Shown one piece after another: positions 37,283 through 45,401 of a stretch of DNA of 64,000 nucleotides (the first letter of the stretch is position 1; each line of letters starts with the position of its first letter). A model generated the notes under the pieces. It did no database searches. It saw nothing but the letters and a program-made list of their open reading frames with translations, and was not told the origin of the DNA. The translations under genes and the position numbers were made by a program. The stretch spans positions 744,001 through 808,000 of the forward strand of contig NZ_CP034248.1 in NCBI RefSeq assembly GCF_003931855.1. The letters run 5' to 3'. This DNA comes from Paenibacillus lentus. Its GTDB lineage: Bacteria; Bacillota; Bacilli; Paenibacillales; Paenibacillaceae.

Positions 37283-38842
37283 ATGAGTGCAACCATAACT
37301 ATCCAACAGTATCATAATCTTCGGAATGAATTCAGAAAGTATTTACAAGGTATCCATCCGGAATGGAATGAGAGTACATTATCCACACGGATGTCCGATG
37401 CTTTTTTCGCGCTGAACAATGATATTGGCGTTGATTTCTGGGCCGGTCTGGCCAGCGAAGAATCCATGCTAGAGGTACGCGATCATATCCACGATTACTT
37501 TGCCTATCAGAAAAAATATGACTCTCCCGACGCTCGTGCGGATTATTATCTATCATCGTTGCGTCTGCTCAAATCATTCCTTGATGAGAACTATCCTTCA
37601 TTGCCAATAGACTGGAGTGGCGGGAGAATAACAAAAATGTATCTAAGATCAGAGTTTCAATCGTGGATGCGAAATCAGAAAAAGTCAAACGGTGAACCAT
37701 ACAGTCCTAAGACGATTAGCCAGTATTCCAGCTCGCTCAAAAACTCGACGGCTAAGCTGAACCTTGTCGGCGAAATTCACCACGATTTATTTAATTATTT
37801 CTCCTATGATGAATTTGAAGAAGTACGCGAGGTTATTTTGGCCGCTCCGAACTTCGAAGAGGTGGACCTTGCTGCTGGCAATAAGGCCTACTCCAACGGA
37901 ATGAAGATGTATGCCCGATTCCTTAAAGAATTAAGCGAAAATGCGTTTACCGATATGGTGGCGGGAGAACCTGAAATCGAATATCCCGATTATTCGGTTG
38001 ACGACTTTCTCAACGAAGTATATATGACAGAGGAGCGATATCGCACACTAAAGGGCTTGCTCCTGCGCAAGAAAAATGTCATTTTGCAGGGGGCGCCAGG
38101 GGTAGGCAAAACTTATGCGGCTCAACGGCTAGCTTTCTCCATCATGGGCAAGAAAGATAGAGACCGGGTCAGAATGGTGCAGTTCCACCAAAGTTACAGT
38201 TATGAAGATTTCATTATGGGATACCGTCCAGAGGGTAATGCATTCGTACTCACCAAAGGCCCCTTCTATGAATTTTGTAAACGCGCGAAAGAGGATGACC
38301 GCGAACACTTCTTTATTATTGATGAAATTAACCGTGGCAACTTGAGTAAAATTTTTGGCGAATTGCTGATGTTGATCGAGAACGACAAGCGGGGTGAAGA
38401 TAACGCGATCCGACTCTTGTATAAAGATGAGCTGTTCTCCGTACCAGACAATGTTCATATTATCGGTATGATGAATACGGCTGACCGCAGCTTGGCGATG
38501 ATCGACTACGCGTTACGTCGAAGATTTGCGTTCTTTGAGATAGAGCCGGCTTTTGCAACAGAGGGTTTTAGAGCCTATCAGATGAAAGTAAATAATACAA
38601 AGTTTGATGCCCTGATAGGAGCTGTAGTGAAGTTGAATGCTGCAATCGTAGAAGATGCCTCACTAGGAAGTGGTTTTCAGATTGGACATAGTTACTTTTG
38701 TACAGCGGAAACTATAGATGACGCCTGGTTGTCCGAAGTTGTGGATTATGAGTTACTTCCATTGCTACATGAATATTGGTTCGATGATCCATCCAAGGTG
38801 GAGCATTGGATTAGCGCGCTTAGAGGTGCTATTCGTGGCTGA
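37283..38842 (+). CDS. mcrB: McrB-like AAA+ GTPase subunit of a modification-dependent restriction system
   Basis: About 519 residues. An N-terminal region (1-240) with no domain I can name, presumably for DNA recognition, precedes an AAA_5 motor: Walker A GAPGVGKT near residues 270-277, Walker B FFIIDEINRGNLSKIFGELL near 345 and the sensor segment GMMNTADRSLAMIDYALRRR. NTADRS is the McrB hallmark for GTP use. The ATG at 37283 follows AGGTGATC. mcrC overlaps its end. Together they cleave methylated foreign DNA; the specificity domain does not look like the E. coli one. Confidence 0.88.
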   Translation: MSATITIQQYHNLRNEFRKYLQGIHPEWNESTLSTRMSDAFFALNNDIGVDFWAGLASEESMLEVRDHIHDYFAYQKKYDSPDARADYYLSSLRLLKSFLDENYPSLPIDWSGGRITKMYLRSEFQSWMRNQKKSNGEPYSPKTISQYSSSLKNSTAKLNLVGEIHHDLFNYFSYDEFEEVREVILAAPNFEEVDLAAGNKAYSNGMKMYARFLKELSENAFTDMVAGEPEIEYPDYSVDDFLNEVYMTEERYRTLKGLLLRKKNVILQGAPGVGKTYAAQRLAFSIMGKKDRDRVRMVQFHQSYSYEDFIMGYRPEGNAFVLTKGPFYEFCKRAKEDDREHFFIIDEINRGNLSKIFGELLMLIENDKRGEDNAIRLLYKDELFSVPDNVHIIGMMNTADRSLAMIDYALRRRFAFFEIEPAFATEGFRAYQMKVNNTKFDALIGAVVKLNAAIVEDASLGSGFQIGHSYFCTAETIDDAWLSEVVDYELLPLLHEYWFDDPSKVEHWISALRGAIRG

Positions 38843-39878
38843 TTCCATCAAAGTGAAAAATATTTATTATATGCTCTCTTATGCGAGTCAAAATCTTCAT
38901 GAAGCTGGGATAGATCAGGTTGCGGCCGAAGAGTTTGACCATATCCACGATTTGTTTGCAGCGATCTTGATCCGCGGAGTAGGCGATCAGATTCGGCGAG
39001 GCCTGCACAAAAATTATGTTCCGCAGGAGGAGACGATCGGTAGCTTGCGGGGGAGAATCCAAATTACAGAGTCGATTAAACAACAGACTATGTTACGTCG
39101 GAAAATGGTCTGTTTGTTCGACGAGTTTACCGAGGATACGCTGCATAATCAGATTTTGAAACAAACGATGCTCCTATTGCTTAGAATGGGTTCGGTGAGG
39201 CCCGATTACAAGAAAGAATTACGCAAGTTGCTAATGTACCTCGGCAATGTAACAGACATTGCGCCGCGTGCAATCCGATGGGATGCGCTGAGATACCACC
39301 GTAATAATGCTACATACAAAATGCTGATCAACATTTGTTGGCTTGTGATCAATGGTTTATTACTGACAACGGAGTCGGGGGGGTATCGCTTAGCGAGGTG
39401 GCTTGCTGATGAACAAATGCATCGGCTCTATGAGCGTTTTGTTTTGGCGTACTACCAGAGACACCATCCGGAATTTGCGCCACGCGCTTCATATATTAAT
39501 TGGGATATTGCCGAAGATACGTATTGGCTGCCTGTGATGAAATCTGATATTACTTTAACTTATAAGGAAAAGACCATCATCATTGATACCAAATGGTACA
39601 GCAAGACCATGCAGACGAACAGCATGTATGATAGCAAATCGTTTATATCAAGCCACATGTATCAGATTTTTACGTATGTAAAGAACAAGGACAGGCTGGG
39701 ATCAGGAAATGTAGCCGGTGTTCTGCTCTACGCCAAAACCAACGAATCCATTACGCCGGACAATGACCTTGTGTTGAGCGGGAATCGCATCAGCTTGAAG
39801 ACGCTCGACCTAGGGCGCGAATGGGATAGAATTACTGAGCAATTGGAATCATTGTGTTCCTGGCTATTAACGGAATAA
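38835..39878 (+). CDS. mcrC: McrC-like nuclease subunit
   Basis: About 347 residues from a GTG at 38835 that overlaps the mcrB stop by eight bases, with GAGGTG upstream. Conserved are the N-terminal KNIYYMLSYAS block and the middle IGSLRGRIQITESIKQQ segment. The PD-(D/E)xK nuclease core is SDITLTYKEKTIIIDTKWY: aspartate, then D-x-K. The protein needs McrB for activity. An upstream in-frame ATG at 38718 lies inside mcrB and is rejected. Confidence 0.9.
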   Translation: MADSIKVKNIYYMLSYASQNLHEAGIDQVAAEEFDHIHDLFAAILIRGVGDQIRRGLHKNYVPQEETIGSLRGRIQITESIKQQTMLRRKMVCLFDEFTEDTLHNQILKQTMLLLLRMGSVRPDYKKELRKLLMYLGNVTDIAPRAIRWDALRYHRNNATYKMLINICWLVINGLLLTTESGGYRLARWLADEQMHRLYERFVLAYYQRHHPEFAPRASYINWDIAEDTYWLPVMKSDITLTYKEKTIIIDTKWYSKTMQTNSMYDSKSFISSHMYQIFTYVKNKDRLGSGNVAGVLLYAKTNESITPDNDLVLSGNRISLKTLDLGREWDRITEQLESLCSWLLTE

Positions 39879-39894
39879 GAGATAGTGGAATACA

Positions 39895-39930
39895 GGAGAG
39901 ATGGTGATATATACATACCGCCATCTCTTC
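39895..39930 (+). terminator. Probable terminator after mcrC
   Basis: GGAGAGATGG and CCGCCATCTCTTC pair around a TGATATATACATA loop 17 bases after the stop. The T run is weak. Confidence 0.5.
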
Positions 39931-40037
39931 TCATGTGATTAGATTTAGTGAATTCTAACTTGTTCTGTTGAACAAATTTCACAAGTGCTTCTGTTAGAGT
40001 CGGTATTTGCCTCGTACTAGAAAATTGCTGAATCACA

Positions 40038-40958
40038 TTATCCTTTATATGCCTCATGTAATTCTGCAAGATCAAATTTCTTCATTTGAAGAAATGCTTT
40101 GGTTACGGAAGCAATCTGCTCCGGTGTACCCTTGCTCATCATCTCGTCCATCCCTCTCGGCACGATCTGCCAGGACACACCATACTTATCTTTCAGCCAA
40201 CCGCATTGCTCGGCCTCAGGAACCGCAGAGAGCTTATCCCAGTAGTAGTCGATTTCATCTTGTGTATCGCAATACACCATGAAGGAAACTGCCTCGTTGA
40301 AATTGAACCCATGCTCATGCGCACTGTCCATTGCGGTAAACCACTGATTTTCAAGCATGAATTCGGCGAACATGATCGTCCCTTCTTTGTCGGGCTCCAT
40401 GCCTTTGGGGTAACGAGCAGTAAGTCCTTGCTTTGAGTTCTTAAATACGGACAAGTAAAAATGAATTGCCTCCTCCGTTTTACCGCATAGATCACCGACA
40501 AACAACATCGACGGTATGATCGTAGGACGTACTTCGCCTTCCGGGTTGGTAAGAATTAACTGCCACGTTAAACCATATTTGTCCTGAATCCAGCCGTATC
40601 TCTCACTGAATGGATACTTATCAAGCGGCATTAACGCTGTGCCACCATCCGATAATTTGTTCCAAACCTCATTTAACCTCTCTTCCGCAGCTTCGTCTCG
40701 GGATGGGTCAAAATTAACCATAAAAGACACAGACGGGTTGATTTTAAAATGGGGTCCTCCGCTGATCGCCATAAACCTTTGACCCCATATTTCAAAAGAG
40801 ACTAGATCACTATCGCCGGATGGTGTGTTATGTAATGTGGTTATATTCGTCATTTTTGAGTCCGGGAACAAGGAAATGTAAAGCTCTGCTGCTTCTTTTG
40901 CCTCCTTGTCGTACCATAAATGCGGAACAATTCTTTGATGGGTTATACGGATTGACAT
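40038..40958 (-). CDS. Two-domain VOC protein (PhnB-like)
   Basis: A 306-residue protein made of two PhnB-like modules (3-demethylubiquinone methyltransferase-type in older annotation). The first is about residues 8-135 (PHLWYDKEAKEAAELYISLF), the second about 145-285 (PSMLFVGDLCGKTEEAIHFY), each ending in a YGLTWQL/YGVSWQI strand. The function is unknown; such proteins may be lyases or resistance-like binders. AAAGGGG precedes the ATG. It stands alone between mcrC and the symporter. Confidence 0.88.
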   Translation of the reverse strand: MSIRITHQRIVPHLWYDKEAKEAAELYISLFPDSKMTNITTLHNTPSGDSDLVSFEIWGQRFMAISGGPHFKINPSVSFMVNFDPSRDEAAEERLNEVWNKLSDGGTALMPLDKYPFSERYGWIQDKYGLTWQLILTNPEGEVRPTIIPSMLFVGDLCGKTEEAIHFYLSVFKNSKQGLTARYPKGMEPDKEGTIMFAEFMLENQWFTAMDSAHEHGFNFNEAVSFMVYCDTQDEIDYYWDKLSAVPEAEQCGWLKDKYGVSWQIVPRGMDEMMSKGTPEQIASVTKAFLQMKKFDLAELHEAYKG

Positions 40959-41098
40959 GGTTCAACAGCCCCTTTAAGGAGGATTTTGGCACTCTATATT
41001 GTTATATACCGTAATTAAGCCGTTCAAACACATTTTAGGCATTATTCACTGGATTAGACGAGGGGCTGCGTATAAATATTTTAGATTGCCCGCTTACA

Positions 41099-42643
41099 TC
41101 ACCGTGTTCCCCATTCCTGTATTGGAACGTACAAGAATTTCATCGAATTCGACTTGATGGTCCGCTTTGCCTGTTTTTCGTGACAGCATCGTGCCCACAA
41201 ACCAGCGAGGAAGCCAAGCGGAATCGAGACAATCCCCGGAGTCGTAAGCGGAAACCAAGGATTTCCGACGAAGATCGCCTTTCCGGCCTCAGGATGAAAC
41301 ACATTTGGACTGACGATAACGAGTCCCACAGAGGCGATCAGCCCCACCACCATAGCCCAGATCGCCCCGTTTGTATTGAATCGCTTCCAGAAAATCGTAT
41401 ATAGGATCACAGGCAGGTTCGCACTTGCCGCAACGGCAAATGCCAGCGATACTAGGAAAGCGACGTTAAGGTTTTGAGCAAATAAGGCTAGGATAATCGA
41501 GATGACAGAAATGCCGATGGAAGCGTATCGGGCCATATTGACCTGCTGCTTCTCGGTCGCTTTCCCTTTTCTCAAAATTTGATTGTAGAAATCATGAGAG
41601 AAGGCAGTCGCGGCGGTAAGTACAAGCCCTGCTACAACGGCGAGAATAGTTGCGAAGGCTACGGCAGAGACAAAGGCGAACAGCAGATTGCCGCCCAGCG
41701 CTTGTGCGAGTAGCGGAGCAGCCATGTTCCCCGCCTGATCCGCAGCGGTAATGTCGCCACTTCCAACGAAGGCAGCAGCACCAAAGCCTAGGAAAATCGT
41801 CATCACATAAAAAAGACCGATAATCCAAGTTGCGTATACCACGGAGCTGCGGGCTATTTTTGCATTCCTAACCGTAAAGAAGCGGACAAGAATATGAGGC
41901 AGGCCTGCAGTTCCAAGAACTAACCCCATCGTCAAGGACAGGGTATCCAGCCCATCTTTATACTTCACGCCAGGATGAAGAAATTTCTCTTGGAGTGGGG
42001 TTGCTTCTTTGATTTGATCGAACATGCCTGTGATGCTCCAGTTGAATTTGTGCAGCACCAATATCGAGATGAGAAGCGTGCCGCCCATCAGTAGAACCGC
42101 CTTAATAATCTGTACCCAGCTCGTTGCGTGCATTCCACCAAATGTAACGTAGACAGTCATGAGGATCCCTACGATAATCACAGCGGTTGCAAAATCAATG
42201 CCGAGCAGCAGCTTGATCAAAGCTCCTGCCCCTACCAGCTGGGCAATCATGTAGAAGATGGAGATGACCATCGTATTAAACGCAGCAAAGCCGCGGATTT
42301 TTGTAGTTTTAAAACGAACAGCGATCATATCCGCAAACGTATACTTTCCTAAATTTCGTAAAGGCTCCGCAACCAGGAATAGGACGACTAAGTAAGCAAC
42401 GAGGAATCCGATACTGTAGAAAAATCCATCAAATCCAGCTAGCGCAATCGAACCCGCAATCCCTAAAAACGAAGCCGCTGACATATAGTCTCCGGCAATC
42501 GCCATCCCATTCTGCCATCCGGTCAGCCCGCCGCCAGCCGTATAAAATTCGCTGGGCGAATTATTTTTTTTCGAAGCCCAGTATGTAATAACAAGTGTCA
42601 GGGCAACGATAGCTAAAAACATCATAAATGCAGCCGTATCCAT
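41099..42643 (-). CDS. Sodium:solute symporter, acetate/monocarboxylate type (ActP-like)
   Basis: A 514-residue transporter with about 13 helices. The N-terminal half has the SSF signature around SEFYTAGGGLTGWQNGMAIA and DYMSAASFLGIAGSIALAGF, which is the ActP/YwcA branch importing acetate or other short monocarboxylates with sodium. It starts three bases after a DUF485 gene, the standard partner for this branch. Confidence 0.92.
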   Translation of the reverse strand: MDTAAFMMFLAIVALTLVITYWASKKNNSPSEFYTAGGGLTGWQNGMAIAGDYMSAASFLGIAGSIALAGFDGFFYSIGFLVAYLVVLFLVAEPLRNLGKYTFADMIAVRFKTTKIRGFAAFNTMVISIFYMIAQLVGAGALIKLLLGIDFATAVIIVGILMTVYVTFGGMHATSWVQIIKAVLLMGGTLLISILVLHKFNWSITGMFDQIKEATPLQEKFLHPGVKYKDGLDTLSLTMGLVLGTAGLPHILVRFFTVRNAKIARSSVVYATWIIGLFYVMTIFLGFGAAAFVGSGDITAADQAGNMAAPLLAQALGGNLLFAFVSAVAFATILAVVAGLVLTAATAFSHDFYNQILRKGKATEKQQVNMARYASIGISVISIILALFAQNLNVAFLVSLAFAVAASANLPVILYTIFWKRFNTNGAIWAMVVGLIASVGLVIVSPNVFHPEAGKAIFVGNPWFPLTTPGIVSIPLGFLAGLWARCCHEKQAKRTIKSNSMKFLYVPIQEWGTR

Positions 42644-42646
42644 CGT

Positions 42647-42988
42647 CTACCTCACCTTCTCAGCTATAATTTCATCCGAAATTCTATCGAACTTAGCAGC
42701 CTTTTTGTAGTAAATCATACAAAGCGACCAGGTCATGACAAATTGCAGTAAGGCAAAGACCCAAGCCCATGTGATACTTCTGTAAAAGGAGTGATTCAGG
42801 ATGTTTGTGTAGGAGGTCAGAATCGGCAAAGCGAAATAGAAGCAGAGGAAGAAGATCGTGAAAGGAATAATGAATGCTTTCTTGGCTCGAATCAGCTTTC
42901 TGAATTGATCCGACTTCGCGATGGATGAGTATTGTGCGGGAGTTAGCTTCTGCCTTTTCTGATCAGCGGTTAACGGTTTACTTCCCAT
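42647..42988 (-). CDS. DUF485 membrane protein, symporter partner
   Basis: A 113-residue protein with two helices (about 43-63 and 78-98) and the DUF485 pattern FRKLIRAKKAFIIPFTIFFL and SITWAWVFALLQFVMTWSLC. The ATG at 42988 sits behind GAGGGGATTG and is chosen over the longer frame to 43048. It is co-transcribed with the ActP-like symporter; a helper role in its assembly is the usual assumption. Confidence 0.88.
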   Translation of the reverse strand: MGSKPLTADQKRQKLTPAQYSSIAKSDQFRKLIRAKKAFIIPFTIFFLCFYFALPILTSYTNILNHSFYRSITWAWVFALLQFVMTWSLCMIYYKKAAKFDRISDEIIAEKVR

Positions 42989-43137
42989 CGGCAATCCCCT
43001 CTCATTCAATGAGTGTACCTGCATCATACAAATACCAAGCGCTCTCAAGCATGCCGTACCATTTCAGTGGTCACCACTTTTAATGGATATGTGAACAGTT
43101 TGTGAATATGCAAACGACATTTCCCTAAAACACAAAA

Positions 43138-43164
43138 ACCCACAACCCCAGTGGGTTGTGGATT
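43138..43164 (-). terminator. Terminator of the MetE-like gene
   Basis: CCACAACC-CCAGT-GGGTTGTGG with an A tract on the left, giving a T tract on the minus strand, 20 bases after the stop at 43185. Confidence 0.75.
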
Positions 43165-43184
43165 TTAGTATCGAAGTTAAATCC

Positions 43185-44345
43185 TTATTTACTCCAATAT
43201 TGCTTAGCAATTCTTTGTCCTTGATTAATTTTTGCCCACTGCTCAGCCTCAGTTAATTCATTCCCCCCATCACAAGAAGCAAATCCACATTGATGGGATA
43301 GCAGCAATCGATCCTTGTCAATAATCCGCGATGCTTCATCTAGCATTCTGAAGACACGCTCTTCATCATCCAGCGTATTCGTTTTAGATGACAACAAGCC
43401 AAGTACAATTTCTGTTTCCGGCTTATCCTTGAAGACGGCAAGCGCCTCAAGTGAACCTGCACGTTCATCATCCCATTCCAGGAAGAAACGGTCATATTTA
43501 AGCTGCTTCAAGAACAGATTAGCAATTTTCACATAGGAGCCGCCACCCATATTACGGGAATCATAGTTGCCGCGGCAATTGTGCGTCCACATTTTCAAAC
43601 CTAAGCTATGACCAAAATCAATCAATGTATTGTTAATGTCAATAAATTCAGTAGCAAGAGCTTGTACTTCCTCTTGGTTGATATGCTCACCGGTATACGG
43701 AGAATTCGGGTTGTCATCTGCAAACAGTTCCCATAAGCAATCGTCAAATTGCAGAATTTTCCCGCCAGCCCCAGCAAACTCCTCAACAAATTCCTTATAT
43801 GCCTGGACGAGGCCATTTTTAAGCTCCTGTCGATCTTTATAAACCGCATCTTTACCGCCAATGTTATCCGACCAGGACAACTCTCCAAAAATATGAGATG
43901 GCGAAGGTACGCATAGCTTCGTTTCACGATCACCAGCTAGAGCTTGGAGTTTCTTAAATATTCTTATGAAATGATGGTCCTTTCCGCTCAATTCACCTGT
44001 AATGCGCAAGCCAATATCTTTTCGTGTCTCATATTTTGAACTTCCATCCAGGTCGCGGAAGAAATAACCATGCTCGGCAATATAGCGATCAATTCCCTGG
44101 AATCCCCAAACAAAGTCTAGATGCCACATGGATTTGGAATATTCACCATCTGTAATAACGGACAAATCATGCTCAATTTGTTTTTCAACTACTGCCTGAA
44201 TTGCCTCAGTTTCACACTGCTCATAACCCTCAAAATCCTGATAGAACGGATAAGTGATGTCATCACGATGTTCTATTTGTGTTTTATATTTCAATAGCTC
44301 AGACGGCCGCAACAAACTGCCTACTGTTTGGAATTTACTGCACAT
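43185..44345 (-). CDS. Cobalamin-independent methionine synthase-like protein (YxjG/YxjH type)
   Basis: A 386-residue MetE C-terminal-domain protein. The zinc ligand region is visible: H and C in MWTHNCRGN and the last cysteine in LLSHQCGFASCDGGNELTE. ITDGEYSKSMW and EWDDERAGSLEAL are typical of the short YxjG family, which transfers methyl groups to homocysteine from unknown or alternative donors and lacks the long N-terminal MetE half. AGGTTTTTTGA lies ahead of the ATG. The palindromes upstream suggest methionine-linked control. Confidence 0.88.
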   Translation of the reverse strand: MCSKFQTVGSLLRPSELLKYKTQIEHRDDITYPFYQDFEGYEQCETEAIQAVVEKQIEHDLSVITDGEYSKSMWHLDFVWGFQGIDRYIAEHGYFFRDLDGSSKYETRKDIGLRITGELSGKDHHFIRIFKKLQALAGDRETKLCVPSPSHIFGELSWSDNIGGKDAVYKDRQELKNGLVQAYKEFVEEFAGAGGKILQFDDCLWELFADDNPNSPYTGEHINQEEVQALATEFIDINNTLIDFGHSLGLKMWTHNCRGNYDSRNMGGGSYVKIANLFLKQLKYDRFFLEWDDERAGSLEALAVFKDKPETEIVLGLLSSKTNTLDDEERVFRMLDEASRIIDKDRLLLSHQCGFASCDGGNELTEAEQWAKINQGQRIAKQYWSK

Positions 44346-44408
44346 TCAAAAAACCTCCCCGTTCTGTCTCATCATTTTGTAATGCTCTGATTGTAGCACG
44401 GATGAGGT

Positions 44409-44459
44409 ATTATAACGTAACACTCAAAAGTCATAACTAGTTATAGCTAAAAGCTATAA
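44409..44459 (-). promoter_or_regulatory. Promoter with overlapping palindromes (Met-box-like)
   Basis: On the minus strand a TATAAT -10 lies at 44414-44409. Upstream is the perfect palindrome TTATAGCT-AAA-AGCTATAA (44441-44459), overlapping ATAACTAGTTAT (44433-44444), with no good -35 hexamer. TATAG-type dyads resemble the LysR-regulator Met boxes (TATAGTT-N3-AACTATA) known before methionine genes. No S-box riboswitch is seen. Confidence 0.55.
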
Positions 44460-44525
44460 CGGGGAAAGTATGATTTGAAATAACAGCATAGAAACAACCA
44501 CAACCTCATACGGCTGTGGATTTAT

Positions 44526-44582
44526 TGTCCGAAGGCAACGCCACATAAGCGAGCTTTCATGGGTGTAGTCACAGTTTAATGT
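44526..44582. repeat. ssrA 3'-region fragment, left boundary of a 17-kb direct repeat
   Basis: 44526-44550 is identical over 25 bases to 61844-61868 inside the ssrA gene (TGTCCGAAGGCAACGCCACA and five more). Similarity continues through GGGTGTAGT-ACAGTTT to about 44580. The ssrA acceptor-end bases that should precede it are replaced by a hairpin (CCACAACC-TCATACG-GCTGTGG). Same strand and orientation as ssrA. Best explained as an att-like duplication. Confidence 0.85.
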
Positions 44583-44673
44583 TGGCAAAGCAAACCCATT
44601 CGATTCCTCTTGCGACCTTTTGGTAAAAAATACAATTCCCTACCTTTGCTCAAGTATCGTTTTTTTACACTTA

Positions 44674-45099
44674 TTAGTGTCTGTATTTAGCTCTAAAAAT
44701 GCGCCAACAAAGCTTGATAAGATTAGGAGGCGAATGTGCATTTTCGGCAAGATAAGAGAACGCAGTACGGTTTCCTCGCTTCGTATTACAATCGCTACAT
44801 GAAGCAAGCAGATTGTGTGGAAGATCCGATCCGCCTTTGCTTGAGGGGATAATATGATCCACTGTCGTGGCGGGACGTCCACACCACAAACAAGTATGAT
44901 GATCCCGTTTTAGCGCAACTTTTCGATAGTTACGAAATAAGAACGGGTTATAAAGTAATTGAATCGTCTCCTCATCAATCCAGACGGCACGCGAACGCTC
45001 GACTTCCCGCCAAGCTCGATGAGGCAAACATGGTGTTAGTTCTTGACCATCCATATTGAGTACCGATATCATTGTTCCCTCATTATGATTATGATTCAT
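44674..45099 (-). CDS. HNH endonuclease
   Basis: A 141-residue protein with a C-terminal HNH nuclease domain (about 65-120): zinc ligands CLWC and CSDC, the catalytic TVDHIIPSSKGGSDLPHNLL with its D-H pair, and NTKRGN. The N-terminus (LNMDGQELTPCLPHRAWREV) matches the common standalone HNH family found in mobile regions. GGAGTG precedes the ATG. It sits between two ssrA-derived fragments, so it could be cargo or a remnant of a mobile element. Confidence 0.88.
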   Translation of the reverse strand: MNHNHNEGTMISVLNMDGQELTPCLPHRAWREVERSRAVWIDEETIQLLYNPFLFRNYRKVALKRDHHTCLWCGRPATTVDHIIPSSKGGSDLPHNLLASCSDCNTKRGNRTAFSYLAENAHSPPNLIKLCWRIFRAKYRH

Positions 45100-45177
45100 C
45101 TATTTCACTCCAACTGTACGAAATGCTCTGACTTATTATTAACAAAAAAACCATCATCATGCGGATGGTGTTCATGA

Positions 45178-45230
45178 TGGTGGAGGCTAGGGGAGTTGAA
45201 CCCCTAACGCCACGTAGCTGTCTACGGGTA
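45178..45230. repeat. Degenerate copy of the ssrA 3' end
   Basis: Reads TGGTGGAGGCTAGGGGAGTT, then GAACCCC, then (after an 11-base deletion) AACGCCACGTAGC and TCTACGGGTA. The ssrA gene has TGGTGGAGGCGAGGGGAGTC and so on at 61817. A hairpin with A/T tracts (ACCATC-ATCATGC-GGATGGT) precedes it, as at ssrA. It covers the acceptor stem and T-arm of tmRNA but lacks the rest, so it is not a functional RNA or tRNA. Confidence 0.8.
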
Positions 45231-45274
45231 CTCCATTTCTTCTACTAGTAAATTTTTTACTTATTAAGACCAAA

Positions 45275-45382
45275 TCAAAAGGCATGAATTCGATAAAGTA
45301 CCGAACTCATGCCCAATTCATCACCTAATCGCCGTGCCGTTACCAGACTTAATTTAGATGCCTTCACCTTCAAATCGCTCAA
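45275..45382 (-). CDS. Possible small protein, 35 residues
   Basis: Right after mscS, a TTG at 45382 behind GGAGGT opens MSDLKVKASKLSLVTARRLG followed by DELGMSSVLYRIHAF and a stop. The composition is protein-like and the ribosome binding site is strong, though its spacing of four bases is tight. It may instead be a remnant of a longer gene cut by the ssrA-type scar at 45230. Unrecognised. Confidence 0.35.
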   Translation of the reverse strand: MSDLKVKASKLSLVTARRLGDELGMSSVLYRIHAF

Positions 45383-45401
45383 ACTTACCTCCGATTCGAT
45401 C

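Noticed and set aside
45178-45230. tRNA gene read from the minus strand
   Set aside because: The acceptor and T-arm end match ssrA, and no D-arm or anticodon arm is present.
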